Origin: Channa striata
Lineage: Eukaryota; Chordata; Actinopteri; Anabantiformes; Channidae
Reading direction: 5' to 3'
NCBI GenBank assembly: GCA_033026295.1
Contig: CM065182.1
Coordinates: 22,070,215-22,134,214 of the forward strand
DNA length: 64,000 nt
The notes under the pieces: generated by a model
Told to the model about the DNA's origin: nothing
Database searches by the model: none
Seen by the model: the letters and a program-made list of their open reading frames with translations, nothing else
In this document: one piece after another, positions 37,880 through 48,541 of the stretch
How the letters are laid out: every line of letters begins with the position of its first letter
Position numbering within the stretch: position 1 is the stretch's first letter
Made by a program: the position numbers and the translations under genes

Positions 37880-38100
37880 TATTTTGTGGCAGCAAAGATG
37901 ACTTCCGAGTCCTTCCTGTTTTTTGCACACTGGTTCTCCTGCCTGGACTTGTGTCACTTTGCCTTACCTGCTGAAATGTCTGCCATGGTTTTGATGGCTA
38001 GCCTGGTTTTGACCTCTGCCGTCTTCCAGTTTTTGATTCCTGTAATCCCTAAAACTGCTTTTAATTTTTGTAATTGTTGGTGTTGTTTTTACATACAGAT
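37880..38100 (+). repeat. Possible old repeat (GCCTGGACTTGTG...TTTTGACCTCTGCC)
   Basis: TCTCCTGCCTGGACTTGTG, then GTCTGCCATGGTTTTGATGG, then TTGACCTCTGCCGTCTTCC. This phrase-like structure is common in teleost LTR or LINE 3' regions. The open frame here of 108 codons looks incidental. Confidence 0.3.
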
Positions 38101-39934
38101 TGATAAAGTGAAGAATTCTCAAAAATATACTTTTCTTATGCCAGTGTTAAAATGCAGTTCAAATTCATTAAATAATTTAAATTGGATCCATTTGAAATCT
38201 ACAGTTGGTTGATAATTGTTATATTCAAATGTGCTCACAACGCCCCCAACAAAAACACTCAAAGTATATGGGCAATAAATAAATAAATGAATCAATGCCC
38301 ATTCTGTGTCTCTGTCTCCCATGCAGCATGCAGTCCAGGCTTAAAGCTGTTGTAATTTTCGTCTTGGGGCTGTTGTTTTTTAACACATTTTAGTTTTTGT
38401 TCATGCAAGAAAGTTTCCATGTGGGTTTAGAAAATGTGGGCAGTTTATTCGAATGTATTCATTTACATGTTTAAATGTTAAGACCAACGTGATCTCCATT
38501 GTGTGCACCCAGCTCCTGAGTGACCAGCGTCCACTTTCATTGCTGGGGAAGTTAACAGCCCATTTCTGTTAATTTGTGTGTTATGGTTGTATGTAATGGT
38601 TGATTTGTTCCCCCATGATGCCTTTTGGTACATGTCAACACTCGTGGAACATTATATCATAATAGAAGTAGGATTGATCTATAACAATTTCAAAGATGGA
38701 GTGGTCATAAATTGATCTGCCTGAATTATTAGTAAAGTAAAAAAATGCTCTAATTTCTAATTGCAACAGTGTTTTTAAATAATATAAAAATAAAGTAAAT
38801 TGAAAAATTTAACTTTCATTCTAAGCTGACACATTTTCAGTATCTTGTTTGTGATATCACTGCTTTTTAACTGCTTGAGTTAATTAGCCATAGCAGCATA
38901 TCATCTTGAAGTGATTTCACTGCAATTACAGTTGGCAGTGATATATTTAACACCACACTCTTGATATAGCTGGAAAAAAATGTACACTGAAAAGTAAAGG
39001 GGGGTGAATTAATCCCTCACTGATCAAAACAGACAGGTTCTGTCAGGGTTTCATTTAAAATCATATCACTGTTAATTAATTTTGTTGCAACAAAGAAGAA
39101 AAAATCCCCTGCAAAATTATGTTCTATTAGATCTGATATGATTAATTGTACTACAGTATAAGAAACCCTGCTATGCACTGGGATTGGTACAAAGTAATTG
39201 CGGAACTGAATGTTTGTGCTAGTTCAAAATGCCAAACCCTCCTTTGAAAATAAATTCTAGCTTCTCAAAGAGATTAAAGTGCTCACAAATGACATTCCAA
39301 AGAGATTGTGACAAAAAAACACAAGGAACAACATTTCAGAGTTAGCTTTTCTTACATTCTCTCTCTGTTTCCCTGTCTCTCGCTCTCTCTGACTCACACA
39401 CACACAGTGACAGACAGATACAGCCATCAGAGACATGCTTCCACTCCACTGGCATTGGAAGCTTGTCAAACTGTGGACCAGGTCTGAGAGGACACACCTT
39501 GCAATCAGCCCAGCATGCAAAAGTGGCGGATCAGAATGCATTATGGGAGACAGCAGTGACAGAGACACAGAGCTGGTCCACCCCATAGACAATATGCAAA
39601 TCATTAATACAAATTAATTATAAATATCTAGATGTGCATGCTACACCGCTTTTGACAATATGCATTTGGCTGCACTTTGTAGGTGTGAAGCACAGTTGTC
39701 CTCTGTGGCTCCAAGTCAAACATTTAAATCATTTAAAATCTGCTTAATTTATGAAAGCTAAGGTGAGCAGGAATCAGGGGTGAAAATGTGGATAATTAGA
39801 TCGTTTGTGAACAAGAACAGCTACATTTACACACACAATTGAACTGTGTACACAATTTGCTTGATGTAATTTTTTTCAGTTAGAAAAACTAAATCAAAGT
39901 AATTCCTGTAAATAGACATCAAATGTGTTGTACA

Positions 39935-40190
39935 GCGACTGTGGCGCAGCAGGTAGTGCGGTCATCCACAATCATACAGTTGTTAATTTGATCCTGCGAT
40001 CACATGTCTAAGTGTCCTTGAGCAAGACACTGAACCCCCACCTAGTTGATCCCGGCGAGTGTCGGCCAGCTGCATAGCAGCTCCCCAAACAGTGTGTGAA
40101 TGTGTGTGTGATTGGGTAGATACGAAACAGTGTGAAGTGGTTTGAGTACCAACAGGTAGAAAAGGGATACACAAGTCCAGACCACTTACA
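39935..40190 (+). repeat. tRNA-headed teleost SINE (plus orientation)
   Basis: Head GCGACTGTGGCGCAGCAGG at about 39,938, then TTTGATCC in the B-box position, body AAGTGTCCTTGAGCAAGAC, and tail GTTTGAGTACCAACAGGTAG. The body block is identical over 20 bases to the minus-strand copy at 13.9 kb. This copy keeps a segment (GGCCAGCTGCATAGCAGCTC) that the 13.9-kb copy lacks. Confidence 0.7.
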
Positions 40191-40309
40191 GTTAGTTAGC
40201 TAATGTTCGAAAACTACATGTACACTGGACATATCGTGCATTCAGATAATATTCAGAGTATTTCTAAAAGTGCCTAAAAGAGGAACACGGTTTTCTGGCC
40301 TAATTACAG

Positions 40310-40660
40310 CACACAAAGATTGAACTGTTTGGCCTCAATTCCAAACATCGTGTCTGGAGAAAATGAGGCAAGTCTCATCACCTTGACAATATCATCTTTA
40401 CCCTATCTTTACCCTACAGTAAAGTGTGGTGATGGCAGCATCATGCTGTGGGGGTGTTTTTCAGCAACGGGGACCGGGAAACTGGTCAGGGTTGACGGAA
40501 AGCTGAATAGAACAGAACCTGCTCCAAGGTGTTTAGGACCTTACACTGTGCAGAAGGTTAGCTTTCTACTTTTTTCACCTTCCAACTTGGCATCAGTCCT
40601 AACAAACAGCCATGACAAGCCTGACTTCAAACCTCTTGAACATCTCAGCTCCCCCCATTA
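40310..40660 (+). mobile_element. Degenerate Tc1-like transposase remnant
   Basis: GLNCLASIPNIV-like coding, then KCGDGSIMLWGCFSATGTGKLVR (about 40,418-40,488) with the conserved GSIMLWGCF core, then a short echo of the PDFKPLEHL end at about 40,620-40,648. It is a chain of Tc1 transposase pieces with large internal losses, including the DND catalytic block. Confidence 0.75.
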
Positions 40661-43600
40661 AACAAAGCAGGCATTTAGGTGCTCCTGCTATCTATAGTAT
40701 TAGCCATAGTCAAATGTCAAGATGGCCAAACCATTAAACACATTACCATAATGAATCCATCCAATGTGCGGAACACCTGACAAAGCTACGACCTGGACAA
40801 AACTGAGAGCTCATTGGCCAGTTGGGAGCCCTGTAATAAGTAGCGGTGGAATATGTTCGCCTTCAGGTAATGTAAAGTGCATCCTGCACGCAAAACATCA
40901 ACTAAAGTAGATGACATTATGCGTGGTAAAGTAGAAATAGGATCATTTTCACCGTGTTTGTTATAACTTTATTCTATGTCTTCTGCAGCAGCAGCACGGC
41001 CTCCCACTAATAAACAAACACAGCAAAAGGAAAAATGCTTCAGGACGGGGTTAATGAGTCACAGAGCCAAAAACCCTTAAATGTAGAGCCATCTTCATAG
41101 AATCTCTGTGGTTTATGTCAGCCAGTGTCGATGTCATGCTTGTCTGCTAACAATCCACTAATCACAATTAAACCTAGCAATTAATAATATTTGAATAATC
41201 AGGAATGAGGCCTAGTGGAGGTGATGTCATGCATTGGGCTTCATGGCTGCTTCTGGATAAAGCTAACATATAAAAAATTTTGATCCAAGTAATGAGTTCA
41301 GTAGAATTTGTCTGCAAATTAACCGAGAGTGTGTACACCGTGCACTTTACGACACACACACTCACACATGGTGGCTGCTGCCGTGCAAGATGCTCCTGAC
41401 CCACCAGGCGCAACATGGGTTGTGCTTCGTGTTCTACCAACTGCGCTGCATTCCCAGAAATGGAGAACTGCTGTGGAACATTGTGGTTCAGAGAAACTCT
41501 CTGGCAAGTCTTGTGAAAGAGTCAACAGAGCAGACAAAGACACAATATTTAGAGCGACTTCTTCCACATATGCTCAGCTCACATTTTGGAATTTGTAATT
41601 ACAACTAAAAATGAAAAAAAAAAACTGACAAAAAAAAACATCCCATTGTAAATGACTTATTTCAATATCTGGCTAGATGTTTGTAGGCAAAGAATCCAAT
41701 TTTAACATTTCTAAAAGTCTAGAGACAGAGGATGACTATAGCAGCTAGATGACATGTTTCTTGTGCTGTGGCGATCTGTTGATTTTTTTTAGAAAAAAAA
41801 AGAAAATAAAAGAAAGAAAGAAAGACGGTTGATTTTTTTCAAGGATCAAGCTGAACTAAATGCTGCACTCCAGGACTATGTTTTTCATTTCATACTGCAT
41901 TAAAGAGATGAACAGTAACACGAGAAGACAGTCTCTCTCTGAATGAGCAGAGAGCTGCAGAAGCTCGATACCTGCATGGGTATACTGCGTTACACCGTGA
42001 GGCAGGCGCTCCGAGTCATGAGGGAAAAAACCAGGAACAAAAGCAGTGGTGAGAAGCAACATCTCTGACTTACCTCTTCTTTAAAGCTCCCTGGCGCATT
42101 CAGGGTGAAGAATTCCCTAATCTCTAGTACAGTCTATCTCTGCTCCCACTATAGAATCAGACATCTGAGCACTTTAGGAAAGTGAGGCACTGCTCAGAAA
42201 TACTGCTCAGGGAAAGATAATCTGCTCTGAATAGTACCTGATTTGACTGTATCCACAGGAGGAAATCTAGCAGTGCTTGGTTAATGGAGCTGAGATACCC
42301 ATGAGGAACAGAGCATGTTCTTGTTGCAGACTGACACAGCTCGGAAACAAATCTTCGACTTACTAACTACTCTACATATAATAAGGCACAGAGGGCATTA
42401 GGTGTGCAAATACATAAGTTGCATCAAGGAAAAAAAAACTTTGACATTTTATGTTACAAGACACCACACATGCCAATCTCCTAACACTGAACCTCATTCA
42501 CTGGCATCTGATTAATATTCATACAAACAAACAGGAAGAATTAAGTAGAAAAAATTGAAGAAGAACAAATGTTGGCATTGGATTTTTTTTTACATATTCC
42601 CTCCTGTAAAATCTAGCTCTACATGTCATTTGTACCAAAACAAGCAACAGCGATGTGTTATATTTGGACAACCTGTAATTCCAGGTTTACTAAACAAAAT
42701 ATGGTCACATAGTATTTAGACTAAAAAAAGCTGCGTCCAGTGTGAAACAATTTTCTGTACGTTGTGTCTTTTAGAAAGCTGCAGGGTTAACATTTTCGTC
42801 ATACCAAGCCATGTTTATTCAGTGCCTAAAACTACGCCCACGTGTTTGTCTTTATACAGGTATAACCAAGTGATTTTGACTTTTTAGGATTGACAATAAT
42901 GTGACACCAGCTTTGGTGCCTGATTGGGGCACTTAAAAAACCCAAAAGCCTCTGTATGTCAAACAAGAGCTTAGGGACAGTCGGTGCACTGTCCAGCATA
43001 TGCCTGTATAGACTGAAGGTTTTGATGGTGAAAACGTAATGTTACATCTTTGATGAGATTGCATGATTCCGCTATTGAATGGGAAGAGGAAATCTGTATT
43101 ATCAGTCACACAATCACAGTTTTAAATTTATTGTCAGCATCTCAGAAATAAATTCAATCCTTAATTTAGCAATAGAAGAAAGTCCTCAATTAATCAATAA
43201 AGTATCTCATGCTCAATCATAATAGTGTATACATTTTTAAATTTCTGAACTATGTTCCATGCTTGAGGAAATGGTATGGCTTGAAACTGTCAGGGCAGTC
43301 TAATTCACAGAAACCTTGAATTGTTGTGATAATGGCCAGAGATAAAGAGTGCGAGTTATTAAAATTAATTACATGACTGTTCTCTCAATTAGTCCTAAAT
43401 TGCACATTGATCCTCATATGCAAACAGGAGATTGTGTAGATTAAATATAAAAGATGTTTTGCTGCTGCTCTTTGTTGGAAGCGCGTGAGGAAGTCGGATT
43501 TTCCGGGAAATCTCTTGATTGATGCTAAAGAAGATCTGACCTTTAAAGCAGCATTACTGCAGATTCACATCGATACAAAATGAAAAACAACTTACGTCAT

Positions 43601-45867
43601 CTTATGTCATTTAAACTACTACTTTATTTAGACGCTTTGTTTACTGCCATTTGTTGGTTTGCCCTTCAATTCACTGCCTTGTGTTAACTACTGTAAATGT
43701 GATACATATGGAAAACAATGCAAACATGAAAAATATCATGGACAATATCACAGGCAGGGAGAAGTGGGGAGTTTGTTGTCTTTCAGCAACGGGCACATTT
43801 TAATTATCTCTCAGTATCACTTCCATCCAGTTAACGGTGACACTCAAATCCCAGTGTGCTGTGCATGACATTTATATAATCTTCACTTTACCTCAATTGC
43901 TTTACTGCATCACAAACTGGAGATCGATTGATCTGCACACAGTATACAGAAACACAATGACGAGGGAAGCAGAGGGGGCTGAACTTGTGGATGTCAAGGG
44001 GGGACACCAAAACCAAATAAAAGATAAATGCATATATCTCAGCGATGGCCAGAAGATGTCAAGATTTCTTGCTCTAAACCAACGAGTTGGACATGCCAGA
44101 CTCTTAAATAGAGGTTGAAACTCCCCAAAACACGTTCTCCATTCTCCTCAAACCCAAATCAGTGTGATTTAGTACTCAGTGATTACATGTTTATGCAGCC
44201 TTAGTTCAATTCCCTCTCAAATAAATCAAGCTGTTTATGATGGGATATAACACTTGGTACTTGTTGTTGACCTTGCCTCAAACCCCACCCGTCACCCTCC
44301 CTCCCCACACCAGAACACCTCTCTACTCCTCCAATCATGTGTAATCTTCGGCAGAGTTCGCTGACTTCACCGTGTCCAATTCTCTATTGACCTGATCGTA
44401 ACTTCAAACAGGGGTCAGTCACAGAAAGAACTATTTTCAAATCCTACATTCTGTTTTTATTGAAGGTTCGTACGCGGACAGTAAAACTAACTGCGCACTT
44501 GTGATAGGACGAGTCTTTGCAAAAATACTTAGTTTTATTAGAAAAGAAAGACTGTAAATGGTTTACAGCACATATAATGTGAGGAAAAGGTCAGAGAGCT
44601 TTCAAAACCACATTATAAATGCAGCCACATTTGTCATCCCCAAGTTCCTACAGCTTTAGCGAAAAGGCTTTACCTAAAAGAATATCTGATGTGTAACCTG
44701 GATTAGCTTTTTTATCTTATATTAACTCTACCTATTCATCCTTATCCCACTTCGAACCATGACAACAAACCTGAGGTCTAACTGTGAAATTACATTTGCT
44801 TACCCAATGCTCCGTCCCAAATCTAAACTAACCACGTGTCAATGAGTGAAATGCTGTCACTCATGTGTCATTTCTTTATGAGGTTTGTGATCCGCCTGGG
44901 TCCTTTTTTTTTTTTTTTTCATGAGGGAAAGACATTTTTTATCGACTACTGCAACTGTTTCCCAAAAAGCTGTTGGTTTCTTCTGGCTCACCAGTGCACT
45001 TTACAGCAGTTAAAACAACACATACAGAAGCTGAATGTTCTGCAAATAACTATGTCAATCACCTGACATGAATTTGTGTCAGGCTGAGGACAAACCTGAA
45101 GACTAGCAAAGACTAGGTAATTTGCACATAAAGACTTATCACAGATTTCCAGTCTCTGACAATCTAAAGGCAGCACACACCTGACGACTGAGAAAACGAC
45201 TGTAGTGACTATTACAACAGAAACACACCCCCAAATCCTGCATCAAAAATTCTTGCAAGTTTTCACGGAGGAAACCAGAACTTTGACTTTTTAACTTAAT
45301 AATTTATGTGTAACAGAAAAAAATCCCCAAAAAAAGATTTACAGGGGGTGACAATGGGAAAATATTAGGGCCTAGGGAGGGAAATTAAGCTAAAATAACT
45401 AAAATGACAGCAGCAGTTATTGTAGGTCTGCCACAGCTGTGAAATCATTGGCCGTCGGTCGTCGTAAAATAGAAATATGTTTAAAAAATCTTTGTGAGAA
45501 TAAATGGCAGGAAATACAATCTTTAGAAGTTTGATTTTCTGGTTCCCAAAAATGGTTCTCTGCTTGTTCTGTGATAAAGTGAAAACTCAGAAAGCCTTGT
45601 TGCTGGCTCGCTATAATCAATGCAGTGGGTTGGTAATCTGTCCGCCTTGCATGCTCAGTAGGAGGAAAACTAGTATCTGCTGATGCTCCAGACTTCAGAT
45701 AGTCGTTCCCTGTACAAGATGTGTTCATAAGAATTAAAGCTGACAATTTAATTTAGAATTGTATTAGCTTGTCCAACTTCTAACTCTTCACAGCCTTGGA
45801 ATGGTGGGAGCCTTTGAATTAAAAAAAATAGATTTTTTTTTACAAAGTTGACGCTCTGCATTTTCAG
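40661..45867. other. Intronic DNA, largely unique
   Basis: One short SINE-like fragment at 41.3 kb. The block 43,060-43,480 is rich in ATTA, TAATTA and ATGCAAA motifs and is a candidate enhancer-type element. No exon seen. Confidence 0.4.
41325..41450 (-). repeat. Short SINE-like fragment (minus)
   Basis: CACTTTACGACACACACACTC and GGCTGCTGCCGTGCAAGATGC resemble the 3' body of the same SINE family. It is weak on its own. Confidence 0.35.
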
Positions 45868-46080
45868 ATGGTCTGCACTGAAAGAGCACCTGCCTCATTG
45901 GTACCGACTCACACTAACAATCACACACACTAAAACGTGCTGATGGGGGAGCGGTTAAGCCAACCTGCGGTTTCTTGATCAAGGACACTTTGACATGTGA
46001 CGAGAGGAGCCGCGTTTAAACCAGCAACCCTGGGATTGGTGGACAGCTGCTCTACCTCGTGAGTCACAGTTACCCACACT
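45868..46080 (-). repeat. tRNA-headed SINE (minus)
   Basis: On the minus strand the head contains CTCACGAGGTAGAGCAGCTG and GGTTGCTGGTTTAAACGCGG at the B-box position. The body AAGTGTCCTTGATCAAGAAA follows, and the end is GTGCAGACCATCTG. It is diverged but has the same block order as the copies at 13.9 and 39.9 kb. Confidence 0.6.
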
Positions 46081-48486
46081 TGTCTCTACTGTAGAATGTA
46101 AAATCCTCACTGTTGTTGAGTGTTACTTTAATGCTATCACTATCTAGGTCTGAACCTTATACACACCAATAGTGCACACTAGTGCACAACGCACACACAA
46201 ACATACGTGCACACATACAGGTGTGCACCTGGTTCCTGATCAGCCATGAAGGGCATCTCTGAGCCTCCGCCCGGAGCCCTGCCTCTTATAACTCCACACT
46301 CCCGTCTCTCCTACTTTTATGTGTAAAGTCAGTAAAAACTTATTTTAGCCAGAGGAGAAGTTTGTTGGGTACAATTAAAACTGAAAAATAAATACAGCAG
46401 TATGTTTTTCTCATAAATGCCAGCTGGGTTTTGAGTGAACGCAGAGGTAAGGCTTCTACATTGATTGGATGTGCTCATTCAATCACTCATTTGTTCTCAT
46501 CAATTGCTCATGGGAGGGAGCTGCCAGAAACTGCAGCTTTAGTGTATGTTTACCATGTTCACTACTGATTCTCCACTTTATCATCTGATGACACTTTTTA
46601 TGGAACCCTTCACAGATGCAAGGACAAATGCATCTCTTTTTGTGTCTGTTTTGTTTAGTTTTCAGTACGTTTGCCAGATAGAGATGTGAGATTATGTAAA
46701 AAGCAAAAGATTTATATAGCTTTGTCAAACAAAGATACTTTGGGTTCTTCAATCTTTTAAATTAAAATGTGCAGCTTGTTAAAAGGTAATTAGTGGAATT
46801 TCTGACCTTTGTAAAACAATTGAGACCATAACTTGTTTTCTGAGATAGTCTTGATACAGTAAACGGAACTATCTGAGCGTAGTAGAACACACAGCCGCAA
46901 CAGCGATTCGTTTAAGTAGGATCTGAGAAACTTTGCGAAGTGGCAGTACGCCATGGCACTGGCACTCCCAAGCGCCATACCAAAAAAAGGAAGACCGAGA
47001 CCTCTACTAAAGAAAAGATCGTTACCAGCCTCAAACATCGACAATACAGGAATAACGATAAAATTAAAGCCCACATTGAAGCTTCATCCATGGGTTGAAC
47101 TAGCCGACAAATCTTAACATCAACTGTTCGGAGGAGGTCGTGTAAATCTGGGCTTCATAGATGAATTTCTACAAAGAATTCTAAATAGGGAAGTAAATAA
47201 GAGACAAATGCCTAAAACTGAAATATATGAATATTAGAGCATTGGATCTGTTTCTACTGTGAAACATGGACTCAGAATGTACAACATTTGGATGAGTTGA
47301 ACCACAGAGTGAAAAGCATCTTCAGCTTTTCCAGCAGCCAGTAAGTGCTCAGCATATGTGAAATATGATGCAAACTATATTAAAGCTATAATGTTAACAA
47401 TTTGAATAGTACAATTTCTATTACAAATTTAAGAATCAAAGAATATAGAGACACGGGCCTCTACAATTTAATCAATGGACAGTGTGCTAATATCATCTAT
47501 CATTAGTCTAGTTTGCATGCACTGACATGCAAACAGGAAGAAGCTTTCTCTGCCATGTATACATATAAGCAGGATTCTAATCAGCTTTCTCCAACAGCTT
47601 GTGCAAAGAAAAAGGCTCCAGACAGGACAGCAACTGAGTGAACGATTACGGAGCGATGCAGCTTCGTTTTTAAATCAAAGTCTGTCTGAAAGGGAGACGA
47701 ACACAGAGTGCCTCATAGACGTCTAAAAATGTTGCTTTCCAACCCGGATTGGGTTTTTCTGTTCACACAGTTCACACTGTGTATCAGCTGTCTCTCTCCC
47801 CTCTCTTTTCCTGTCTCCCTCTGTGCTGTCACCCTGCCTCTCTGTTCTGCAGAGACACGAACGCAGCAAAAATGGAAAAAAAGGTCAGAAAGCAGCATTT
47901 CTGTCACTTTACAGGTAAAATTTGTCAGCCATGCTTCCAAAATAAGTCTGAGATAGACAGATTACTTGTTTTTGTTTTTTTTTCTTTCTCCATACTCTAA
48001 AACACATCGATATTTCCCCCAATCATATTTAATACCTTTACAGATTTTATGACCTCTGTGGATGCTTTATATATTTCCTCATGTCTGGCCTGCCAAAGCA
48101 ATAGTGAGGTATATCCATTTCTAATCCTTGTGTAAGTAAAAAGTGTGCATGTGCGTCAGTGTGTGTGCATGAGCACAGTACCCTGCAGTATTGATATCTT
48201 GGTGCTAAAGGGGAGGGAGAGAATCTTTTAAGCACATAATCCTGAGCACTCCACCTCTCTCCCACCCATCTCCTCGTCTAATACCCAGACAGGACTGGAG
48301 TCCTTCTTAAATGGACGAGATGCTGCAGCACAAGCTTTGCAAACCCTTACACTGTTTAATGCAATCACACAACAGAATGAGCTTTGGTAAAAAGCAGCTC
48401 GGAGGCACAAGCATTTAGAGACCCAGTTATAAATCATTGCAACATGGATAAAGAAAAATAAAGAGAGAAAGCACAAATTAAATATA
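46081..48486. other. Intronic DNA, nothing recognised
   Basis: A 94-codon minus-strand frame at 46,790-47,074 has no splice context or domain and is treated as chance. Confidence 0.4.
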
Positions 48487-48541
48487 TACATATATATATT
48501 TTGTTTATATATATATATATATAGGTAGATAGATAGATATA
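48487..48541 (+). repeat. TA/TAGA microsatellite at the RTE 5' side
   Basis: TATA-rich run changing into TAGA units directly before the RTE head. TAGA units are also present after the RTE 3' end. Confidence 0.85.
48525..48541 (+). repeat. Left copy of the putative 17-bp RTE target-site duplication
   Basis: GTAGATAGATAGATATA lies directly before the RTE 5' head and is repeated exactly at 51,652-51,668. Because it is TAGA-rich, part of the match could be microsatellite rather than duplication. Confidence 0.55.

Larger units (their letters stand above)
37376..39934. other. Intronic DNA with hairpin and a possible old repeat
   Basis: Apart from the hairpin at 37,722 and the repeat-like 37,880-38,100, nothing is recognised. 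Confidence 0.4.

Noticed and set aside
46900..47010. Possible 5S rRNA or tRNA-like sequence (GCCATGGCACTGGCACTCCC)
   Set aside because: No internal control region or tRNA box pattern fits on either strand.
46790..47074. 94-codon minus-strand frame with a hydrophobic middle, sense to the IgLON gene
   Set aside because: Examined as a possible exon. It matches no IgLON segment and has no convincing acceptor/donor pair.
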